DNA of 11,193 bases from Chloroflexota bacterium (GCA_021812265.1 JAKAOI010000033.1:1-11193); one strand, 5' to 3'. Counted from the stretch's first letter, positions 1-6,946 are shown. The notes: generated by a model not told the origin, from the letters alone. Made by a program: numbers and translations.

Positions 1-654
1 GTCTTTACCGGCGCTTACTGCGCCCCGGCTGAATCGTTCAATCAACATACGTAATTTTTCATCACTGGCGCCAACCGATATCAGGCCATCGGCAAATTTA
101 CCGGTTTTTTCGCTGTTTATCGGCCCAGAAGTAGCCACATATATGGGTGGAGGCGTGTCGGGAAGCGTATATAATTTGGCGCTTTCCAGCGTAAAATGGC
201 TGCTGTTGTGCTTTACAACCTTACCGGTAAATAGTTTTTTGATAATTTCAATCGCGTCAAACAACTTTTCTGAACGCTGCGGCGCTTCGGGCCAATAGCC
301 GCCTACTATATGTTCATTCAACGCTTCACCGGCGCCAATGCCAAGATAAAACCGCCCAGGATACATAGTTGCCAGCGTAGCTGACGCTTGCGCTATAATT
401 GCAGGATGGTACCTATACCCCGGCGCTGTTACTCCCGTGCCAAACCGCAGTGATGTTGTTTGACCCACCGCGCCAAGCCAAGCCCACACAAACGCAGACT
501 GTCCCTGAGATGGTGTCCATGGATGAAAATGATCCGACGCCATAAGCGCTGTAAACCCTGAATCTTCCGCTTGACGCGCGTAGCGCAGCAAATCAGTGGG
601 ATGAAATTGTTCAAACATTGCGGCGTATCCCACACCATACGGTAAATTTGCCAT
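1..654 (-). CDS. F420-dependent LLM-class oxidoreductase, FGD-like (C-terminus cut by window edge)
   Basis: The first 218 codons of a luciferase-like TIM-barrel oxidoreductase that uses coenzyme F420. The sequence fits the family related to F420-dependent glucose-6-phosphate dehydrogenase (FGD). Visible are SDHFHPW at residues 40-46, containing the His and Trp matching FGD1 His40/Trp44; QGQSAFVW just after; TGVTAP followed by HPAIIAQASATL near 73-93; and LGIGAGEALNEHIVG at 104-118, whose Glu110 matches FGD1 Glu109. YTLPDTPPPIYV is also family-typical. The start is well fixed: GGAGGA at 661-666 lies 6 nt before the ATG. It follows cofE by 26 bp, so the two are probably co-transcribed and the enzyme sits beside the synthesis of its own cofactor. 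The family includes members with substrates other than glucose 6-phosphate, and the phosphate-binding C-terminal residues lie outside the window, so the substrate is undetermined. Confidence 0.9.
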   Translation of the reverse strand, partial: MANLPYGVGYAAMFEQFHPTDLLRYARQAEDSGFTALMASDHFHPWTPSQGQSAFVWAWLGAVGQTTSLRFGTGVTAPGYRYHPAIIAQASATLATMYPGRFYLGIGAGEALNEHIVGGYWPEAPQRSEKLFDAIEIIKKLFTGKVVKHNSSHFTLESAKLYTLPDTPPPIYVATSGPINSEKTGKFADGLISVGASDEKLRMLIERFSRGAVSAGKD

Positions 655-660
655 TATCGG

Positions 661-666
661 TCCTCC
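661..666 (-). promoter_or_regulatory. Strong Shine-Dalgarno of the FGD-like gene
   Basis: On the minus strand the sequence reads GGAGGA, followed by 6 nt and then ATG at 654. It is the best ribosome-binding site in the window and fixes the start of the partial gene at the left edge. It lies in the 26-bp gap after cofE. Confidence 0.8.
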
Positions 667-680
667 AATATAGTGAGTAT

Positions 681-1430
681 TTAGCGAAACATATCTTGTT
701 CCGGAGGCATTACTAAGTCTTGCGCTCTGCCGGCGGCAGTTTCCCATGAATAGCCTCGCACAACAACAACGGGGCGTTTATCCAGTTTGCGGCTGAGCAA
801 TTCCGCCGCCGAAGCTATTTCATCGGCTATAGCGAGCACCGTTACCCGTAATTCATGCCCGCTGGTGTCTGCTTTGCCGCGATAATCCGCAAAAAGAGCT
901 AGTTGCGCGGCGCCAATCGCAATATTAATAATGCCTTTGCGCCATGGCCTGCCAAAACTATCCGTTATAACTACCGGAACCGTAAACCCCAACGCCTGAG
1001 ATAACGACTGCGATATATTCATTGCGGAAACGTCGGGATCTTCTGGAAGCAGGCAAACAACATCATCGCCGGGAATATTGGAAGCGTCTACGCCAGCGTT
1101 GGCGCACACAAACCCATGTTTCGTCTCACAAATCATAATACCATGATCCATGCGGACTATTCTTTTGCTTTCCCGCAAAACTACCTCTACCATACGAGGA
1201 TCTTTATCCCATTGGGCGGCCCACTGCACGGCAAACTCCGAAGGGATTATATTGCGCAAGGAAAGCAGCCTGCCTTCGGCTTTCGAGACAATTTTTTGCG
1301 TCACAACAACAATATCTCCCGTTAGCACAGGGCGGTGTTCCGCTGATTTAAGAATGAGCGCCGGAAGATCATCGCCAGGCGTGACTTCGGGTATTCCATC
1401 AAGAGCAAATAATTCCAATGAATCAGTCAT
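681..1430 (-). CDS. cofE: Coenzyme F420:L-glutamate ligase (F420-0 gamma-glutamyl ligase)
   Basis: CofE adds L-glutamate residues to coenzyme F420-0 with GTP hydrolysis, the last stage of F420 biosynthesis, in the cytoplasm. At 249 aa it is the size of stand-alone archaeal-type CofE, without the C-terminal nitroreductase-like domain of mycobacterial FbiB. Family blocks seen: GDIVVVTQKIVSKAEGR at 38-54, GFVCANAGVDASN at 106-118, ITDSFGRPWRKG at 155-166, DYRG at 182-185 and DEIASAAEL at 203-211. AAGGA about 9 nt upstream supports the ATG start. It is preceded by a 285-bp gap after cofC and followed 26 bp later by an F420-dependent oxidoreductase. The other F420 genes (cofD, and cofG/cofH or fbiC) are not in the window. 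Identification is firm; whether this enzyme makes short or long glutamate tails cannot be read from the sequence. Confidence 0.94.
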   Translation of the reverse strand: MTDSLELFALDGIPEVTPGDDLPALILKSAEHRPVLTGDIVVVTQKIVSKAEGRLLSLRNIIPSEFAVQWAAQWDKDPRMVEVVLRESKRIVRMDHGIMICETKHGFVCANAGVDASNIPGDDVVCLLPEDPDVSAMNISQSLSQALGFTVPVVITDSFGRPWRKGIINIAIGAAQLALFADYRGKADTSGHELRVTVLAIADEIASAAELLSRKLDKRPVVVVRGYSWETAAGRAQDLVMPPEQDMFR

Positions 1431-1493
1431 GCCCTATTTCCTTTACTATGTCTAGATGGCTGGTCAAGTATTTCTACAAAGATTTTTTTCAGA

Positions 1494-1527
1494 TGCGCAA
1501 GGAAAATACCTCCTCGCGTCTTGCGCA
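1494..1527 (-). repeat. Inverted repeat with an AGGAGGT-containing loop upstream of cofE
   Basis: Perfect 8-bp arms, TGCGCAAG (1494-1501) and CTTGCGCA (1520-1527), enclose an 18-nt loop. On the minus strand, the direction of cofE transcription, the loop contains AGGAGGT, and a TTG follows 7 nt later that opens only three codons before TGA. This could be a structured leader or a chance hairpin. It lies 64 bp before the cofE start. Confidence 0.35.
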
Positions 1528-1662
1528 GGAACTAGTTGCCCCGATAACCCCTGCTCATATGCAACCGATGCTCCATCTGCTGCAAACGCTGTCAGGCGTT
1601 GCGATAATTGCCTGTACAACCTGCTAATACTAAGTATACATGGTTATAACCCATATTTCGCA

Positions 1663-1713
1663 AGACAAGAAAACAAAAAAACTATTCGAGAGCTGATCTC
1701 TGCAATTCAGTTC
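1663..1713 (-). terminator. Weak possible terminator after cofC
   Basis: Just after the cofC stop the minus strand has a short hairpin (AGAG, 5-nt loop, CTCT) followed within about 6 nt by a run of seven T and another T-rich stretch. The stem is only 4 bp, so this would be an inefficient terminator. If it works, cofE would need its own promoter in the rest of the 285-bp gap; TATACT-like and TATAAC-like boxes are present near 1630-1650 but have no good -35 partner. Confidence 0.3.
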
Positions 1714-1715
1714 AG

Positions 1716-2399
1716 TTAAAAATGAGCTATTTGCCGCTGCATATCCCGCCAAACATGCGCATGGCGCGTTTGCAGCCAAATAACATCTTCAATAGTGTCT
1801 ATATCGTGGATAAAGGCGTCATACCGCAAAGATATACTTTGCATATTCCTCATATGGGCTTCTTGCGTATGCAACATGCGACTGTTCGGACCAAAATGAA
1901 ATTGAAAATCTGGCGCCATATATAATCCCAGAGCATTTACACCGGTTTCATAATGATCATGCGCAATTACTGCGCAGGAATTGCTCCGCCATTCGGTTTC
2001 GTGATACAACTCACGCACAGCCGCAGAGGAAATAAGCGGTATATCCGCATTAACTGTATAAAAAGCCTGAACATCCATCTCCCGCTGAGCAAAATCCAAA
2101 GCAAAATCCAAACCTTCATTTAACCCGTTGTTGGGTTGCCGCAGCGTAATAATACGAGGATATATTTCCGCCACCAACCGCAATAACTCTGGGTCCGGTG
2201 AAAGCAGAGCCACCGCAGAGACAGGATCTGCCTGTACGACTGCGGCAATCACCATTTGGGCAAGCGCCCAAACCAGCCCATTCACCCAATCACCAGGAAA
2301 AGCTGCGCGCAGCCGTGTTTTTCCGTTGCGCAACCCTCGCATTGGGATAACCACAAGGCGGCGTGTTGGTGTCTTTGCGCTATCCATAGGGTTATTCAT
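1716..2399 (-). CDS. cofC: 2-phospho-L-lactate (or PEP) guanylyltransferase
   Basis: CofC (FbiD in actinobacteria) activates 2-phospho-L-lactate, or phosphoenolpyruvate in many bacteria, with GTP to give the donor that CofD joins to the deazaflavin Fo. The 227-aa protein has the family's nucleotidyltransferase blocks in order: VIPMRGLRNGKTRL at 17-30 (nucleotide binding), GLNEGL at 92-97, NADIPL at 117-122 (metal-binding Asp), DHYETGVNAL at 148-157, FGPNS at 169-173 and DIDTIED at 199-205. The usual DRxGTGTNAL block reads DHYETGVNAL here, a modest divergence. No Shine-Dalgarno precedes either the ATG at 2399 or the in-frame ATG at 2387. Instead an extended -10-like box ends 7 nt before 2399, which would fit leaderless translation. 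Downstream on the same strand is cofE. Which phospho-acid is used cannot be told from sequence alone. Confidence 0.92.
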   Translation of the reverse strand: MNNPMDSAKTPTRRLVVIPMRGLRNGKTRLRAAFPGDWVNGLVWALAQMVIAAVVQADPVSAVALLSPDPELLRLVAEIYPRIITLRQPNNGLNEGLDFALDFAQREMDVQAFYTVNADIPLISSAAVRELYHETEWRSNSCAVIAHDHYETGVNALGLYMAPDFQFHFGPNSRMLHTQEAHMRNMQSISLRYDAFIHDIDTIEDVIWLQTRHAHVWRDMQRQIAHF

Positions 2400-2406
2400 A
2401 ACATAA

Positions 2407-2415
2407 AATATAACA
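2407..2415 (-). promoter_or_regulatory. Candidate extended -10 promoter of cofC, leaderless
   Basis: The minus strand reads TG, one base, then TATATT (2407-2412), and the box ends 7 nt before the cofC ATG. The TG-N-TATATT form is an extended -10, which can work without a -35, and no -35 is visible at 16-18 nt. Transcription would start at or next to the ATG, consistent with the missing Shine-Dalgarno. Confidence 0.33.
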
Positions 2416-2541
2416 AAATTTCAGCGTCTGCGTGTATAGTCCACATTCTGCAATATTCCTTATCGGATCAAAAAAACTGATTTTCTATGGATCTGCAGAT
2501 ATATTATCAGGACTTTCGCTGCAACATGGAAAATCGGGGAT

Positions 2542-2566
2542 GTACAAGGGGCGGCTCCCCTTGTAC
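2542..2566. repeat. Perfect 10-bp-stem hairpin
   Basis: GTACAAGGGG (2542-2551) and CCCCTTGTAC (2557-2566) are perfect inverted copies around the 5-nt loop CGGCT. It lies about 230 bp after zwf and 140 bp before cofC. No T-run follows directly on either strand, so a classic Rho-independent terminator is not supported. It pairs with a second hairpin at 2572-2588. Confidence 0.7.
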
Positions 2567-2571
2567 GGGGT

Positions 2572-2588
2572 TCTGGGGTGTCCTCAGA
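2572..2588. repeat. Second hairpin of the tandem element
   Basis: TCTGGGG (2572-2578) and CCTCAGA (2582-2588) can form a 7-bp stem (one G-U pair as RNA from the plus strand) around the 3-nt loop TGT. Only 5 bp separate it from the preceding 10-bp hairpin. Confidence 0.5.
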
Positions 2589-2610
2589 CCTCCCTTTGTT
2601 GCAGCATGCG

Positions 2611-2667
2611 CTGCTCTTTCAAGTGAAAGTTCTAATCATAAAAAACGCCGGGCGCAGCCACATATCC
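2611..2667. repeat. Short dispersed repeat, copy 1
   Basis: Resembles 8381-8437 in the same orientation and with almost the same internal spacing: CTTTCAAG, then TAATCATAA, then CATATCC. The core (about 27 bp) matches at most positions, while the roughly 20 bp before CATATCC diverge. This copy contains CTTTCA-AG-TGAAAG (2616-2629), a small perfect hairpin. Both copies lie downstream of minus-strand genes. Confidence 0.4.
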
Positions 2668-2797
2668 CAAAACAAATCTATCACAGGGGCGGAGCAACAA
2701 TTCACAAGAGACAATCGCTTGCTCTTTTTGAATCATTGCTCAATCCAATGACATGTTTCTATAAATTATGCTTTACAAACATAACCAACCCGGATCT

Positions 2798-4183
2798 TTA
2801 AGCGTTATCAGATGGATTGCGCCATCCACCGGTTTGCGCAGCCAATGTATCAGCCTCTGTCGGCCCCCATGATCCCGGAGTATACGGAAATACCGGCAAA
2901 TCTTGGTTAAGAATTGGATCGACAATGCGCCAGGCCTGCTCTACTGAATCTTCACGCACAAACAGTGATGGGTCGCCGCGAATTGCGTCACCAAGCAATC
3001 TTTCATATGGCTCTTCTTCATCGGGATCGCAGTGTGTTGCAATAAGATCGACTGTTTCGCCGCGCATTTCCTCTCCCGCCGCTTTCGCGTTTGCGCCGAT
3101 AGAAATAATCGTGTCGGGTGTAATACGAAAACGGATATAATTCTTGCGAATCGAGCCGTTATGACCAAAAACATCTTGTGGAGGATTTTTCAGGAAAACG
3201 GTAATTTCAGTAACCGTAACCGGAAGATTTTTACCGGCGCGAATATAAAATGGCACGCCAGCCCAGCGCCATGTATCTACCATAAACTTTATGGCGGCAA
3301 AAGTTTCAACAGTTGAATTTGCGGCAACTCCCGGATCTTGAAGGTAGCCAACATATTGCCCGCGAACAACAGACTGCGCATCCAACGCATTAATGGATTT
3401 AAGAATACGCGCTTTTTCATCGCGGATAGCCTCAAAATCTTTGCCGTCACTTACGGGCGCCTCCATTGCTAACAGAGCCACCAATTGCAGCAGATGATTT
3501 TGAATAACATCGCGAATAGCGCCGGCCTCTTCATAAAATTTGCCGCGATCTCCTACGCCGAATTTTTCCGCCATAGTGATTTGCACGCTATCCACAAAAT
3601 TTTGATTAAGAATCGGCTCAAGAAACGAATTTGCAAAGCGGAAATACAATAAATTCTGAGTCGGTTCTTTACCAAGATAGTGATCGATGCGGAAGATAGA
3701 TTCTTCTGCAAAAACCGAATGTAAAATCGTGTTTAACTCTTGCGCCGACGCAAGATCCCTCCCAAACGGCTTTTCTACGATGATGCGAGCTGCGCTGCAG
3801 TCTCCAGATTTGCCAATCCCTTCTATAACAGGGGCAAACAACGTTGGGGGAATTGCCAAGTAAAAAATGGGGCGCTGCGCGCCGGCTAAAGCGGCGCGAA
3901 TTTGGGTATACACATCGGAACTGTGATAGTCTCCCGAAATATACCGCAGACGCGCGCGCAGTTTTGCAAACACCGTTTCGTCAATCTGACCTGTGGCTGC
4001 AATACTTTCGTAGGCGCGTTGCCGCAACTGATCGTCTGTCCATGGCCTGCCGGCCACACCAATAATCGGAGCGTCGAAGTGGCCGCGCCGAAACATGGCG
4101 TAAAGCGCCGGAAAGATTTTTTTATACGCCAAATCTCCCGTAGCGCCAAAAAAGACAAATGCGTTTGAGGTGGGTATAGACAT
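2798..4183 (-). CDS. zwf: Glucose-6-phosphate 1-dehydrogenase
   Basis: Zwf oxidises D-glucose 6-phosphate to 6-phosphogluconolactone with NAD(P)+, the entry step of the oxidative pentose phosphate pathway, in the cytoplasm. The 461-aa length is usual for bacterial Zwf. The N-terminal Rossmann motif GATGDLA is at 13-19, EKPFG at 137-141, and the signature RIDHYLGK at 165-172 (Asp167/His168). His230 in [11 protein letters not shown] is in the place of the catalytic base. The start is supported by AGGGA at 4194-4198, 10 nt upstream and inside the end of gnd. The gap to gnd is only 5 bp, so gnd and zwf form a tight operon. No pgl (6-phosphogluconolactonase) or opcA gene is beside them. NAD versus NADP preference cannot be read with confidence. 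Confidence 0.97.
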   Translation of the reverse strand: MSIPTSNAFVFFGATGDLAYKKIFPALYAMFRRGHFDAPIIGVAGRPWTDDQLRQRAYESIAATGQIDETVFAKLRARLRYISGDYHSSDVYTQIRAALAGAQRPIFYLAIPPTLFAPVIEGIGKSGDCSAARIIVEKPFGRDLASAQELNTILHSVFAEESIFRIDHYLGKEPTQNLLYFRFANSFLEPILNQNFVDSVQITMAEKFGVGDRGKFYEEAGAIRDVIQNHLLQLVALLAMEAPVSDGKDFEAIRDEKARILKSINALDAQSVVRGQYVGYLQDPGVAANSTVETFAAIKFMVDTWRWAGVPFYIRAGKNLPVTVTEITVFLKNPPQDVFGHNGSIRKNYIRFRITPDTIISIGANAKAAGEEMRGETVDLIATHCDPDEEEPYERLLGDAIRGDPSLFVREDSVEQAWRIVDPILNQDLPVFPYTPGSWGPTEADTLAAQTGGWRNPSDNA

Positions 4184-4188
4184 ACTAT

Positions 4189-5214
4189 TTATTTCCCTGC
4201 CGGTTTCTCCAAATGGCCGCCAAATTCAAAGCGCATGGCGGAAAGAATTTTATCGGCGAAATCTGATTCACCGCGCGAGCTGAAACGTTCAAACAACGCT
4301 GCGCTCAGCACATGCGCGGGAACCGATTCATCAATGGCGGCAGACACCGTCCACCGACCTTCACCGGAATCTGACACACGGCCGCTGAAATTCTCAAGAT
4401 TGGGGCTTTTCAGCAAAGCGCTGGCGGTAAGGTCTAGCAGCCACGATGAAACAACGCTGCCGCGGCGCCACAGTTCGGCAATATCGCGCAAATTCAGATC
4501 ATACTGATAATATTCAGGATGCTCCATGGGTGATGTTTCCGCGTCGATATCGCATTGATGCGCTCCGACGTTTGCGTGCCGCAAAATGTTTAACCCTTCG
4601 GCGTAAGCCGCCATTAAACCATATTCTATCCCATTATGCACCATTTTAACAAAGTGGCCGGCTCCGTTGGGTCCGCAGTGCAAATAGCCTGCTTCAGCTG
4701 TGCCACCGATTGCTTCGCGGCCTTCTGTTCGCGGAGCTGTTTCAATTCCGGGAGCCAATGTTTTAAACAGCGCGTCTAAATACGCAACAGTTTCCGGCTC
4801 GCCGCCAATCATTTGGCAATAGCCGCGCTCTAATCCCCATACACCGCCGCTTACGCCGGCGTCTACATAATGGATGCCATATTCTTTCAGCATTTTTGCT
4901 CTGCGAATATCATCATGATAATGTGAATTGCCGCCGTCTACGATAATATCATCTTTTGCCAGCATAGGAATAAGCTGCTGCAATGTGCTGTCTACCGAAG
5001 CCACCGGTGTCATCAGCCAAATAACGCGGGGATATGGCAATTGGCTGACCACTTCTTCTAATGTATGCGCGCCTTTCGAGATTGCTTTATCATCCAGCAG
5101 CGCTTGTACCGTTTCCCAGTGGCGGGCATAGCCCACTACCGAATGCCCGGCCTGCAGCCAGCGGCGCGACATATTGGCGCCCATTCTGCCTAAGCCGATT
5201 AAACCAAGTTCCAT
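4189..5214 (-). CDS. gnd: 6-phosphogluconate dehydrogenase, decarboxylating, short form
   Basis: Converts 6-phosphogluconate to ribulose 5-phosphate and CO2 while reducing NAD(P)+. From the ATG at 5214 it is 341 aa, matching the short bacterial form rather than the roughly 470-aa classical Gnd. Seen are the Rossmann motif [12 protein letters not shown] (4-15), [11 protein letters not shown] (92-102), [15 protein letters not shown] (117-131) and the catalytic stretch [19 protein letters not shown] (181-199), with Lys190, His193-Asn194 and Glu197 in place. An in-frame TTG at 5235 would add seven residues (MKGYYST), but its codons include the AAAGGA that serves as ribosome-binding site 12 nt before the ATG, so the ATG is preferred. 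zwf follows after 5 bp. A TATAAT promoter lies about 115 bp upstream. The residues after the second beta strand (GYARH) lack the NRT typical of NADP-specific classical enzymes, a weak hint of NAD use. Confidence 0.95.
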   Translation of the reverse strand: MELGLIGLGRMGANMSRRWLQAGHSVVGYARHWETVQALLDDKAISKGAHTLEEVVSQLPYPRVIWLMTPVASVDSTLQQLIPMLAKDDIIVDGGNSHYHDDIRRAKMLKEYGIHYVDAGVSGGVWGLERGYCQMIGGEPETVAYLDALFKTLAPGIETAPRTEGREAIGGTAEAGYLHCGPNGAGHFVKMVHNGIEYGLMAAYAEGLNILRHANVGAHQCDIDAETSPMEHPEYYQYDLNLRDIAELWRRGSVVSSWLLDLTASALLKSPNLENFSGRVSDSGEGRWTVSAAIDESVPAHVLSAALFERFSSRGESDFADKILSAMRFEFGGHLEKPAGK

Positions 5215-5231
5215 TGTACTGTAATATCCTT

Positions 5232-5321
5232 TCAAAGGTTTGCAAGTGCGCGAAACAAATTTACGGCGACTTCATTGTCTGCCGGCAAGGCAAAGTGAGG
5301 AAAGCGCGCTCCATCCTCCAT
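5232..5321 (-). CDS. Possible leaderless 29-aa ORF upstream of gnd
   Basis: A short frame starting at ATG 5321 reads MEDGARFPHFALPADNEV and continues AVNLFRALANL before TGA. The TGA overlaps the TTG that precedes gnd and lies 17 bp before the gnd ATG. The codons resemble those of neighbouring genes and the translation looks protein-like (short strand, then an amphipathic helix). A TATAAT box ends 7 nt before its ATG, so it could be translated leaderless, and its end could couple to gnd. Against this, the same frame stays open upstream through the promoter (reading SGASPYNIIVY) without an ATG, so it may be chance or the tail of a decayed gene. No family is recognised. Confidence 0.27.
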   Translation of the reverse strand: MEDGARFPHFALPADNEVAVNLFRALANL

Positions 5322-5328
5322 ATACACT

Positions 5329-5363
5329 ATTATATTATACGGCGAGGCGCCAGATTGCCTCAA
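5329..5363 (-). promoter_or_regulatory. Sigma70-type promoter for gnd-zwf
   Basis: The minus strand has TTGAGG (5358-5363), an 18-bp spacer and TATAAT (5334-5339). A second TATAAT overlaps it at 5329-5334. The spacer and -35 contain the 5-bp inverted repeat GAGGC/GCCTC (5344-5348 and 5357-5361), a weak operator candidate. The predicted start of transcription is near 5325, just before the ATG at 5321 and about 110 nt before gnd. Confidence 0.6.
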
Positions 5364-5693
5364 ATCAGTGTTTTCTTTGTTATCGGTAAAACAAGCAGCA
5401 ATTATGAAGCAATTGATACCATCTTTGCAGGGTTTGGGTTTGCTCTTTCAATGTTCAATATTTGGACACAACGCCGCCAAAATCATTAGCAATTCTCCCA
5501 AATCCCCAAAATATTGCGCCGCATATTCTAAATATATCTCGCTATACATCTATTTGAAGGCGCGCAATATATTTGCCGTCAGCAGAAATATGAAGCGCCG
5601 CCTAATACGCAAAATTTGGGTTTTTATTAAAGAATATTTGCTGTTTTCCCAAAATTTCCGGACTAGGCGGACGCATGCACATAAACAAGCTAA

Positions 5694-5715
5694 TAATCTG
5701 TGGCGCCACAGATTA
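5694..5715 (-). terminator. Perfect 22-bp palindrome after the aminotransferase, probable terminator
   Basis: TAATCTGTGGC (5694-5704) is followed directly by its exact reverse complement (5705-5715), and the palindrome begins 2 bp after the aminotransferase stop codon. As RNA it would fold with a 9-bp stem and a GCGC tetraloop. Only a moderately T-rich stretch (TTAGCTTGTTTATG) follows, so it is either a terminator without an ideal T-run or a 3'-end stabiliser. A perfect even palindrome could also bind a dimeric protein. Confidence 0.5.
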
Positions 5716-5717
5716 AC

Positions 5718-6896
5718 TTATGCCTTCAGCCGCGCCGCAAAACGGCCAATACGATTGATGGCTTCTTCAATTTTATCGTAAGCCGCACAATATGCGCAGC
5801 GAATATGTCCGGCGCCGCGTGCGCCAAACGCAGATCCCGGAACTACGGCAACCTGTTCTTCGCGCAGCAGTCTTTCCGTAAAAGTTTCATCATCTAAACC
5901 GGTCGATTCTATTGAAGGAAACGCATAAAACGCGCCGGTCGGCTCGTGGCAGCTAAACCCGATGGAGCGAAATCCCTCCACAATCATTGCGCGGCGGCGA
6001 TTAAATTCTGTGTGCATTTCCTGCACATCCGGCTCACCAAATTTCAGAGCCTGCGCCGCCGCCGCCTGCGCATTGGTAGGAGCGCACATAATGGCGTATT
6101 GATGGATTTTCATCATTGCTTCCAGAATATTTGCCGGCCCTGCGGCATACCCAACGCGCCACCCTGTCATAGCGTATGCTTTTGAAAAGCCGTTTAAAAC
6201 AATGGTTCTTTCCCGCATACCGGGCAATGACGCAATAGAAACATGTTCTACACCATACACCAAACGGCTGTAAATCTCATCGCTCAGCACTATCAAATCG
6301 TGCTCTACCGCCAACGCAGCAATTTTCTCCAGTTCTTCGCGTGAAATGACCGATCCCGTGGGGTTATTGGGAGATCCCAACAGAATAAGCTTCGTTTTGG
6401 GCGTAATCAGCGCGGCAAATCGCTCGGCTTTCGGTTCATAATTTTCCTCGGCAAAGGTCGGAACCGGCACGGCCGTCCCGCCGGAAAAAACAATATCGGC
6501 TTCATACGCCACATATCCGGGGTCGGGTGTCAGCGCTTCATCACCGGTATCTAACAGCGCGCGCATAGCGTCATCCACTGCTTCGCTCACACCCACCGTG
6601 ACCATAATTTCCGTTCGCGGATTATAAGATACACCTATTTGGCGCTGCAGTTCTTCCGCAATAGCTTCGCGCAGATCGATCGTGCCCCAATTAGATGTAT
6701 AGTGAGTTTCGCCGCGTTCAATAGATTGTATTCCGGCGCGGCGAATATGGTCTGGTGTGGTAAAATCCGGCTCGCCGACACTTAAAGAAATAACATCGGG
6801 CATTGCAGCGGCAATATCAAAAAACTTCCGAATGCCCGAAGGTTTCACTTTCAAAGCGCGTTGAGATAAATATTGGCGTGATTTTGCTGTATCCAT
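5718..6896 (-). CDS. Class I/II PLP-dependent aminotransferase (aspartate aminotransferase fold)
   Basis: A 392-aa fold-type I aminotransferase using pyridoxal 5'-phosphate to move amino groups between an amino acid and a 2-oxo acid. Landmarks: ISLSVGEPDFTTP at 36-48, Tyr66 in the HYTSNWG stretch, SPNNPTG at 175-181 (Asn178 binds the PLP ring hydroxyl), LSDEIYS at 204-210 (Asp206 and Tyr209), the PLP lysine Lys239 in NGFSKAYAMTGWRVGY, and Arg366 in HIRCAYC for the substrate carboxylate. These fit the bacterial Ig-type aspartate/aromatic/alanine aminotransferase group (AspC/PatA/AlaT-like), but substrate choice is not predictable from motifs. It has flanking gaps on both sides, so it is probably transcribed alone. 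The ribosome-binding site is weak (AGAAAGAAG about 6 nt upstream). Confidence 0.94.
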   Translation of the reverse strand: MDTAKSRQYLSQRALKVKPSGIRKFFDIAAAMPDVISLSVGEPDFTTPDHIRRAGIQSIERGETHYTSNWGTIDLREAIAEELQRQIGVSYNPRTEIMVTVGVSEAVDDAMRALLDTGDEALTPDPGYVAYEADIVFSGGTAVPVPTFAEENYEPKAERFAALITPKTKLILLGSPNNPTGSVISREELEKIAALAVEHDLIVLSDEIYSRLVYGVEHVSIASLPGMRERTIVLNGFSKAYAMTGWRVGYAAGPANILEAMMKIHQYAIMCAPTNAQAAAAQALKFGEPDVQEMHTEFNRRRAMIVEGFRSIGFSCHEPTGAFYAFPSIESTGLDDETFTERLLREEQVAVVPGSAFGARGAGHIRCAYCAAYDKIEEAINRIGRFAARLKA

Positions 6897-6917
6897 AATA
6901 ATCTTCTTTCTGCAACA

Positions 6918-6946
6918 TGTGTATCAGCTGCTTCGTTTGCGTTCAA
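6918..6946 (-). promoter_or_regulatory. Weak candidate promoter for the aminotransferase
   Basis: The minus strand has TTGAAC (6941-6946), a 17-bp spacer and TACACA (6918-6923), preceded by TG one base upstream (extended -10). The -10 matches consensus at only half its positions, so the call rests on spacing, the TG and position about 20 bp before the start codon. Confidence 0.28.

Larger units (their letters stand above)
2400..2797. other. 398-bp intergenic region between zwf and cofC
   Basis: No convincing gene is present. The plus-strand reading frames here have low-complexity, Cys/His-rich translations without any recognised motif. The region holds a tandem hairpin element (2536-2590), one copy of a short dispersed repeat (2611-2667) and, at its cofC end, a candidate leaderless promoter. 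It is the natural place for zwf termination and cofC initiation. Confidence 0.7.
5236..5717. other. 482-bp region between the aminotransferase and gnd
   Basis: Contains, from right to left, a 22-bp palindrome next to the aminotransferase stop, about 330 bp of AT-rich sequence (5364-5690) with no convincing gene, then the gnd promoter and a possible short leader ORF. A 137-codon plus-strand frame (5368-5781) runs into the aminotransferase gene antisense and has no recognisable motif, so it is not called. Confidence 0.65.

Noticed and set aside
1456..1719. Plus-strand ORF in the cofC-cofE gap
   Set aside because: No start signal or motif; the sequence contains stem-loops and A/T-rich runs typical of a regulatory gap.
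2536..2578. Possible G-quadruplex from four GGGG runs on the plus strand
   Set aside because: The loops are long and uneven (8, 15 and 4 nt), and two runs are better explained as hairpin arms.
2487..2801. 104-codon plus-strand ORF in the zwf-cofC gap
   Set aside because: Its translation passes through the two hairpins and dispersed repeat, has no recognisable domain, and ends just inside the zwf gene on the opposite strand.
5232..5450. Longer pseudogene reading through the gnd promoter in the frame of the micro-ORF
   Set aside because: The frame is open back to a TGA near 5447 but has no start codon before GTG/ATG at 5327/5321 and no recognisable homology, so only the short ORF is listed.
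5368..5781. 137-codon plus-strand ORF between gnd and the aminotransferase
   Set aside because: It runs antisense into the aminotransferase gene, has no ribosome-binding site or motif, and its composition reflects AT-rich intergenic sequence.
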